Below, one piece after another: positions 57,680-64,000 of a DNA stretch of 64,000 nucleotides. Every line of letters starts with the position of its first letter. Positions within the stretch are counted from its first letter, which is position 1. The stretch is from Sisyra terminalis. Taxonomy: Eukaryota > Arthropoda > Insecta > Neuroptera > Sisyridae. The notes under the pieces are model-generated. The model was not told the DNA's origin, did no database searches, and saw only the letters and a program-made list of their open reading frames with translations. A program made the translations under genes and the position numbers. The stretch is taken from positions 56,373,701 to 56,437,700 of the forward strand of contig OY292275.1 in NCBI GenBank assembly GCA_958496175.1, written 5' to 3'.

Positions 57680-59808
57680 TGGGGTGTCCCAAGGTAGAAG
57701 AACAAAATTTTTTTTTTCGAATTTCGATGCGCATACCGTCATTTTCTTTCCTATTTGACTCAAATAACTAAAAATATTTAAAATTATCGGTATCGAACAA
57801 CAATGACCTGTGCCGACTTGATCTAAAACTTTTAATATAAAAGTTAATGTAGAAACCATACAGGAATATAAGATCTTTGTTAATTTAGTAAATGAGATAC
57901 TGCTTTGTCTGTATCCTATATTTATTAAGTATTTATTATTAATAGGACATTATTCAGTAATTTTTTTTTCAACGTTTGCTTTTTCCAGTTAGAATATAAC
58001 TTAATTTAAATAAAGTCATCGATGATTTTTTTCTGAAATTAAAAATAAGCGTACTCGTATAATATATCTTAGTAATAAATAAAACTTATACTATAACTTG
58101 CCAGACTAACCGTAAAATGAGTCACTAAGTTCTTCTTTCGATGGGATATAGCGTTTACTCGTTATACAATTTTTACTTTTGGTTTTCGGTCTACATCACC
58201 ATCAACGGACAAGACTTAAATTTCATTTAAATACCATAAATGCTGACAGAACTTCTATAAAGCTAATTTCACGATCCATTTGTCAATTTTTTTTTGTAAG
58301 TTTTTATGGTCTTTAAAAAGCACCAAAAATCACCAGCTAAGGTGCTTTTAATACTAAATTACATTGCAGCCCAGGTTTAATGTTGGATGCCAATAGTAAA
58401 TGCTACTAAATTAATTCTCAATAGTCATCTTTAGTGATTTCTTTGGTTAACTCAATTCGGTAAAATACTAACATTTTGTTCACTTCTGATACATTGAGGC
58501 ATGACAACTTTTCAGTACTACTCTGTATTTTCTTGAAATCAATACTTTTCCAATTTTCATGGAAATTTGTCAACAATCGAATGTCAAGATATTTTAATTT
58601 TCTGGCTATTTTTTTCTTCAAATACGTCTTTAAATACTAATTCATAGACGTGATGGCAACAAGTAAATGGGAGCATTTCTTTACTTAGTTTCTGCTCAAG
58701 AAGAACAAAAGTTCCATTAATACAACCAATATGTAAATCAGTAGTATCACAACAAAATATTTGCACTTTATTTTCAAGATTTTAGTCAATAATGACGTTC
58801 CAAACTGCCTATACCTGTTCTTTTTCCTGAAGAGTTGTCCAATTTTGGTACAGCAATAAGTTGTTCTTTATTACCAGATGAAATAACTATCAGTAATCGT
58901 TCTTCTTTTAATTTTCATGCATTTAAAATCAGGAAGAGTTTACCATCCTAATGGACAGTTACAGTATCTGGTACTCATTTTGGGAATCAATTTTTATAGC
59001 TTCTCGTGCTCTTTTCCATTTTCCTTACGAATTCTTTGAATGGAGGAATTATTTATGAGATATTCATCATTGTTAAGTCCCAGTTCCTCAATAGTTGCTA
59101 CAGTAGTAAACACACAATTTCTTATACTGAACTGACGCCTATCCAATACTACCACTAATTTTGGAGTTATAAAATTTTTCCTAGTTAAAATTTTATTAGT
59201 ATCGAATTATGTGCTGATAGCTGAGATGGGCAAATTTGCTTATAAATCCATTATTTCAGAATCAGAAAACAAATTTACTTGTAGTAGAATTTAGTTTTCA
59301 TTTTTTTGTAAATTTCCCGAAGTTTAGTATATGGTCGCTAGTGTTTTTCCATAGTTAGGTATAGATTTAATCGGTTTATGTGCTTTTTGTCAATAAATAA
59401 TGTATTCGCGAATAAATTTGCACATTCATTAACACATAAATTCACTTCACGAATATTATAGAACAGAAATGCTTGAACTTGTCCCTTTTATGGAAGTTTG
59501 GAACCGGTAATTTGATATTTTACGTTTCCTATTAAAAATATTTCTATTTTAAAACTGCATAATTTCACCGACATGTTGACTGAATGGAAAAAAATATTTT
59601 TACTTATTCCACATATAAGCAATAAAAAGCGCATCCATACGTTAACTCCTGCGCACTTTCTTATACAAGTATTGGTATGTTTCGATGTAAGTACGGTTCC
59701 AGTGGTTCTAGGTGCATGAAAATTTTTTTGAATCTTTTTAATAACATTCAAATAAAATTAGAGGGTGGGTATGCATTGAAAAAAAAAAATTTTTTTTGGG
59801 ACACCCTA
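57680..59808 (-). mobile_element. 2.1 kb hAT-type element with decayed transposase
   Basis: The left end TGGGGTGTCCCAAGG and the right end read inward, TAGGGTGTCCCAAAAAAAA, are inverted repeats; the flanks ATGTATTT and ATGTACAT agree at 6 of 8. The body carries a minus-strand transposase-like relic (58,440-59,170). Ends of the TAGGGTG type link it to the palindromic MITEs of this window. It could be a relative of their source, but that is inference. Confidence 0.65.
58440..59170 (-). pseudogene. Transposase-like pseudogene (expanded arthropod TE family)
   Basis: Minus-strand pieces in order: LVVVLDRRQFSIRN, TTVATIEELGLNNDEYLIN, SSIQRIRKE (about 59,165-59,020), then after stops GNKEQLIAVPKLDNSSGKRTG (about 58,880-58,820), IFCCDTTDLHIG, CINGTFVLLEQKLSKEML (about 58,720), CCHHVYELVFKDVFEE, and a further frame with KKKIARKLKYLD... 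to about 58,440. I know this order (VPKLE..., CCDTTA.NTG..NGAC.LLEQ.L, CRHH.YELVL) from a transposase-like family expanded in many arthropod and cnidarian genomes; its formal superfamily name I cannot confirm. Aspartates in the CCDTT block look like RNase-H-fold catalytic positions. Multiple stops; dead. Confidence 0.65.
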
Positions 59809-59994
59809 ATGTACATATACACAAAAATTTAATGTTCGTTTGTTCAAAATCGCAAATCTCCTAAAGTTCTTAATAGATCGTTTTGAAATTTTTACATAAC
59901 GTTATATTCATATACGCAAAAATTTTTAATTAAATAAGGGACTCAATTGAGTTCCTGTTCAACAGACACAGCTAAGGATGCTGCGGGTTGTTAA

Positions 59995-60389
59995 CACATT
60001 GAACGCCGACCGGGTTTTTCGTAAAATGACAAAACCATAAAGCCATAAAAAATAGATAAAAGTAGCCATGTATTGTCAGTCACCAATGACTGACACGGCT
60101 CAATTGGAATACAGTGGACCCCCGATAATCCGGCCCTCGGCTAATCTGGCACCCCCTGTAATCCGACATGATCTATTATTTATTATGTATTGAATATTTT
60201 CTTGTATATTGAGTAATTTGCTCGATTACAAGGTACTCTTTCGTAAAAAGTTCCGGACTATAGGGGGTCTTAGGTAATACTCTATAATCCTTCGCTAATC
60301 CGACTCTGCCCTGCAAACTGTTTGTCGGATTTACGGGGGTCCCCTGTACTTAATTATCAGTACCGGTGACTGACAAAGCGTTCAATGTG
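59995..60389. mobile_element. piggyBac-like MITE (TTAA target), interrupted
   Basis: Inverted ends CACATTGAACGC and GCGTTCAATGTG are directly flanked by TTAA on both sides (59,991-59,994; 60,390-60,393). Without the 237 bp nested insertion the element is about 158 bp. TTAA target and end style suit piggyBac. GACTGACA-type motifs inside occur in both orientations. Confidence 0.75.
60112..60346. mobile_element. Tc1/mariner-pogo-type MITE (TA target) nested in the TTAA element
   Basis: The left end CAGTGGACCCCCGATAATCC and the right end read inward, CAGGGGACCCCCGTAAATCC, are inverted; TA at 60,110-60,111 and 60,347-60,348. GATAATCCGG/CTAATCCGA motifs repeat inside. These ends resemble Tigger/jerky-type elements. 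Confidence 0.85.
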
Positions 60390-60399
60390 TTAAGGGAAG

Positions 60400-62350
60400 C
60401 TTTTTGATCGTTATATAAAGAAAAACTATCATTTAAAAAAAATAATTTCTTAAGAACTATAAATTAAAAAAGACACATTCACTCTTGGAATTTATAATAA
60501 ATTCTAGTGATAATAATCTAAAAAAAAAAATTCTTCAAAAAAGAATGTGAACTATAAATTATTAAGTTGATGATTTTTTTTTAAATTTTACGCCAAATTT
60601 TAAAATAGTTTCTTTGTCGTCAAAGAATATTACACGAAAGCTTTTCAAACCAAAGGGGGAAAACTTGGAATAACTCGTGAGCCACATGTGGTTCTTATCA
60701 TATTTATAGCGCCATATCTAATAAAAAAAAAAGATTATAAATTTATGGCATGCAGGAAAATGTTGCCATAAAACTTCTGCAAGAAGGTTTCAAAAATGTT
60801 TAGTTTTAAACATAACTTTAGAACTTAGTGAATTTTAGAATTAAACTTTTCATTTCTATGATTAATTATATGGAAAATACCAAAAGTATAGAAAGTTTAA
60901 GAAGCAATGTTTACTCAGTTTTCCGCATATTATAGACGTTTTTTTTTATGGATTGACGTAAAACAATTTATTTTTATTAAGTAAAAGGATCTAAAATTTT
61001 CAACAAACAAGCCGACATAATAGAATCATAAAACTAGAAAAAAAATTTTGGTCAACCTGTAGACAATTGCGTTAGTTTATTTTCTGATTTATTCAGGCAT
61101 TCTTTTCTAATATTTCATCAAATAATTTTTTTTACCAAATACGTCACTAAGTTGAATGAAAACACGAAAACAGAATCATAAGAAAATTCATTCCTTTACA
61201 CATATTCATGTTTTTCATTCATCTCAATAAATAAATTGGCAATCGAAAAATTCGAGTGGGTTTGCATGATCAATACAAATATTACTTGAAAACTAAAAAT
61301 ATTTCGTTCAAGTGTATAGGTAATGACCGGTTATTTCAATTCAATAATTTTGTCATTGACGGCAACGCAAAAACAAATTCATACCGCCAATTGCGTCAAT
61401 CTAAATGCAATCATTTGAAACGAAAATATGCAATTTTTCACTTCATCTTTAAATAAACATAGAACTCAGACTCGAGAACTACGAACTCAAAAATTCAACG
61501 GAAAAGGAAATTATCAAAAATGCAATGTTAAACCATGGGAAAACCTCCACATATAACGGAACTATAAAAGTGTAATTAATTTGCAATATGCAAAAATAAT
61601 TGTACAAACAACTGGAAACAATAGCGTTGAATATTTAAATCAATAAAACACTGCATATTTACAGCATTATGAAAATTACTGTTTACTGCAAAATTTGTTT
61701 GAATTATGTCTATCAATAAATTTGAAATTCTGAAATAATTAAATCACGGAATTTAATTAAATTTATTGCATAAAATTGTAACCTTTGGCCTTTAACATAT
61801 ACCTCATTAACAAAACTTAGAGACAGGTACACCTACATCTTTGCAAAAGTTCATCATAATCTCCAGCTTTAATTATCAATTAACAAAGTACAGTATGAAA
61901 TATGTGACAACCAACACTAAAGGAAATTAAATAGCTTTCCTTATGGTAAAAATTAGTTCAAAAATTTAGTCGAAACTTTAGGATCTTTCTTTAGGATCAA
62001 GAAACTTTGAGTTACTTTAGATACGTTAAGTGCACCATATTAATTCGTTATAACAACTTATTATTTTGGAAAATTTTCTTCTGATGCTTTTTCAGCGCTG
62101 AAGATTGGTAATCATCATTGCTATTTCAATTTTAGATATAGCAGCGCGAAAAAGCTCTCCCGTGCTTTTGTCAAACTTGTCACGATGGTGGCCTAGTCAA
62201 AATATCCTCCTTCTTTCCAAAACTCTTCCCCTTTAAATCCTATCCTAAATGTTTTAGTTGAAACAGGTGGTATTTCTTGTTATGCATAACCTTTCCGAAG
62301 TACAATAACTTTCTCTTCGTTAAGAAAATAATTTTTTTTTGGGTTTTAAG
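60400..62350. other. AT-rich noncoding stretch
   Basis: No gene recognised. GAGCCACATGTGGTTC near 60,680 is nearly palindromic and resembles internal parts of hAT MITEs. Confidence 0.35.
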
Positions 62351-62357
62351 TATAGAT

Positions 62358-62524
62358 CAATAGTAATCAATCCGCGGCCCGCCTTGATCATTTTTCCAAC
62401 CCACAAGATTCATCACTTTTTTACATAATAATGGCCAAAACAGTGAAAACCTTTGCATTAAAAATGAAGAATTACAATGAATTTTCAAAGTGACCCGTGA
62501 GCTCATTAAGGGTGGCTACTCCTG
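62358..62524. mobile_element. Worn hAT MITE (GTGGCTACTCCTG end)
   Basis: The right end GGGTGGCTACTCCTG and the interior CCGCGGCCCGCC correspond to the family at 33,150-33,369 and 11,540-11,748. The left end is mutated; flanks GTATAGAT and ATCTAGAT agree at 5 of 8. Confidence 0.55.
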
Positions 62525-62539
62525 ATCTAGATAGTGCTT

Positions 62540-63190
62540 CTTAAGCCTAAATATTACTTACTTTGAAAATGTTTATTTTTTTTTTAAATTTTAGATAACT
62601 ATTGGTTCTAACTACAATTAAGCCTTAGAAAAACTATTGGGTAGGGACCAGCAGACCCTCAAAATGTTTTTGATAAAATATTTTTCGAAATTTATAAAAC
62701 AGAAAGTTAAGATTAGAAGAGAAGTTATCAAGGATGTTATCTATCTTTTACTTTATAAAATTCTATTAACAAATGAGATCCTGAAAAATACGATCACTTT
62801 CAAGATTAAAGTCCTTGAACCCCACCAGAGCAATTTTAAATTGGTTTGGAACTTGAACTTAATTTCTATAGATTCTATGGATTGTTGATGAAGTAAGAAT
62901 AAAAGCATGAAACAATTCTTGAAAAAGGGAGTTTGGATAAAAGAATCTTTTAATTACCGCAAGAAAAGGCTTCCAAGCATTAAAGGAAAGCAAATCAAGA
63001 TGCATGTAACTTCGCTAACAGAACTTACGATCTGAAAAAAATTCATACTATTGAAATAAATACTGAATCAGATAGATACAGGAAATGTGTGCAAAAGGAG
63101 GACAGTGTCTCTCGTGTCTCTTTTTCTTCATTGTACTGGTGACCTTTTCTGAAAGTGCCTTTGCGTTGCATCCTAAAGGAACTCCAGGCG
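62540..63190. other. AT-rich noncoding stretch
   Basis: Nothing recognised; an 83-codon Lys/Ile-rich ORF (62,637-62,888) has no motif and is probably chance. Confidence 0.35.
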
Positions 63191-63199
63191 CTTCAGCTT

Positions 63200-63450
63200 T
63201 ATTTCTAGTTCCAATTGGTCAGGTTTGCTTCTGAGATAACTTGCAACTCATATCTAGGGGATCTAAAAAAGCTGAGGTGACTTTAACCCATAAGTTGCGA
63301 ATCAAATAGTACGTGATAGCCAATTTCCTGCCCCATGCTGCATTTCCTGCATTTGATTCAATAAGTATCCTTATAGTTCGAATATGCTTTTTCAAATTGT
63401 AATATCCAGCTGATAGGTCTACCAACATTCTGATATTCTTCCTTCCTATG
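63200..63450 (-). pseudogene. LINE ORF2 C-terminal fragment, copy 2
   Basis: One minus-strand frame reads LVDLSAGYYNLKKHIRTIRI. After a frame slip, IKCRKCSMGQEIGYHVLF, then SHLSFFRSPRYELQVISEA. The order (LxxGxYxLxxHxxxI...CRxC...E..HVLF) is that of the tail of RNase-H-bearing LINE clades. A TGA interrupts the part before the Cys motif. The matching DNA at 36,640-36,885 is a second dead copy. Homology may go on to about 63,560 (copy 1 beyond 36,885 is weaker). Confidence 0.55.
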
Positions 63451-63559
63451 TTTAGAAATCGTATTTTGAACTTTCAGGGGATTCTTTATCATAAGCACGG
63501 AGAATTTGATTCCAGAGGGATTATTTCAGGATTTTATTGGCTCACCTTGAGTCCATTCC

Positions 63560-64000
63560 GTTTTTCTCTTACTCAGAACTATCTTAATTTTCTAAAACCA
63601 TTTCGATATTGGTTAGGCTAATTAGAACTAGAAATAATGCTATGTACATAATAGAACCGTAAGAGAAATTTCTAGAAATTATAGAAATAATTAACCAGGA
63701 AAAAAGAACTTTAAAAAGTATAGACTAACTATCCAAAAAGGGAATTCGTAAAAGTTCTAATAAAAAAATCTTTGAATATCAAATCATCTTCGTACCATGA
63801 CGCAGATATAAAGATACAAATTAGTACTAGAAATAAAATTAGGATCACAAAAATTCTTCTAAAATCCAGCAAAGAGAAACTCCTAAGAAACCTAAATTAA
63901 ATTAACCATAATAGCAACGACTTTAACAATGTTTACAATGTTATTATTGTAAAACGAAAACATATAAATATTTTCAACAGGATATTTAAATTAAAATTCT
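63560..64000. other. AT-rich noncoding stretch
   Basis: Nothing recognised up to the window edge. Confidence 0.35.

Noticed and set aside
1..64000. A 26-27 kb segmental tandem duplication, suggested by three repeat pairs with similar spacing (0.1/27.2, 17.9/43.7, 36.6/63.2 kb)
   Set aside because: Offsets range from 25.9 to 27.3 kb and the DNA between the pairs does not match, so the spacing is coincidence of dispersed families.

Overview
The window is about 64 kb of very AT-rich eukaryotic DNA with no recognisable host gene. Every stretch that reads as protein is a short, usually broken piece of a transposable element (TE). The mixture fits an arthropod, most likely an insect with a repeat-rich genome: a Penelope-like element with a GIY-YIG endonuclease, several LINE remnants, a pipsqueak-HTH (pogo/Tigger-like) transposon, a Tc1/mariner remnant, a degenerate hAT-type transposase, a Helitron scrap and many palindromic hAT MITEs. 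I cannot name the species. No bacterial gene layout, rRNA, tRNA or CRISPR array was seen.

Layout. 0-13 kb: one copy of a diverged long repeat, a foldback element whose two arms each carry a hammerhead-like motif, two ~0.8 kb palindromic hAT-type elements, and two small GC-richer hAT MITEs. 12.5-14 kb: a 1.43 kb TA-flanked element with an intact psq-HTH ORF. 15.5-16.6 kb: a tandemly duplicated inverted-repeat element. 18-19.6 kb: a composite repeat that recurs at 43.7-46.1 kb. 20.9-22 kb: a dead mariner-like element with an internal tandem duplication. 25.2-25.6 kb: a jockey-type LINE tail. 27-29.3 kb: the second copy of the long repeat, next to a TA-flanked element. 32.6-35.7 kb: a 3 kb TA-flanked element holding a hAT MITE and Helitron debris. 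35.9-36.1 kb: an unusual CpG-rich island. 36.6 kb and 63.2 kb: two copies of a LINE RNase-H-like tail. 40-41.8 kb: a 5'-truncated Penelope-like element with a hammerhead ribozyme motif just after its endonuclease. 43.7-46.1 kb: a three-level nest (TIR element, LINE, MITE). 47-50.6 kb: two more foldback elements with hammerhead-like cores and 12-13 bp target duplications. 55.3-59.8 kb: a 1 kb palindromic hAT-type element, then a 2.1 kb hAT-type element with a decayed transposase. 60 kb: a TA-target MITE inside a TTAA-target MITE.

The most interesting theme is that four independent insertions carry hammerhead-type cores (CUGANGA - stem II - GAAA, with a very short palindromic stem III) and are bounded by perfect 12-16 bp direct repeats. 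Hammerheads in Penelope-like elements, and in small ribozyme-bearing retroelements of animals (retrozymes), are known. The specific foldback architecture here may be less well described: two hammerhead-bearing arms with tails pointing outward plus a ~30 bp one-sided tail. A second theme is a set of long-palindrome hAT-type MITEs whose terminal repeats differ but which share a sub-terminal core around TTAATATTAATATTAA.
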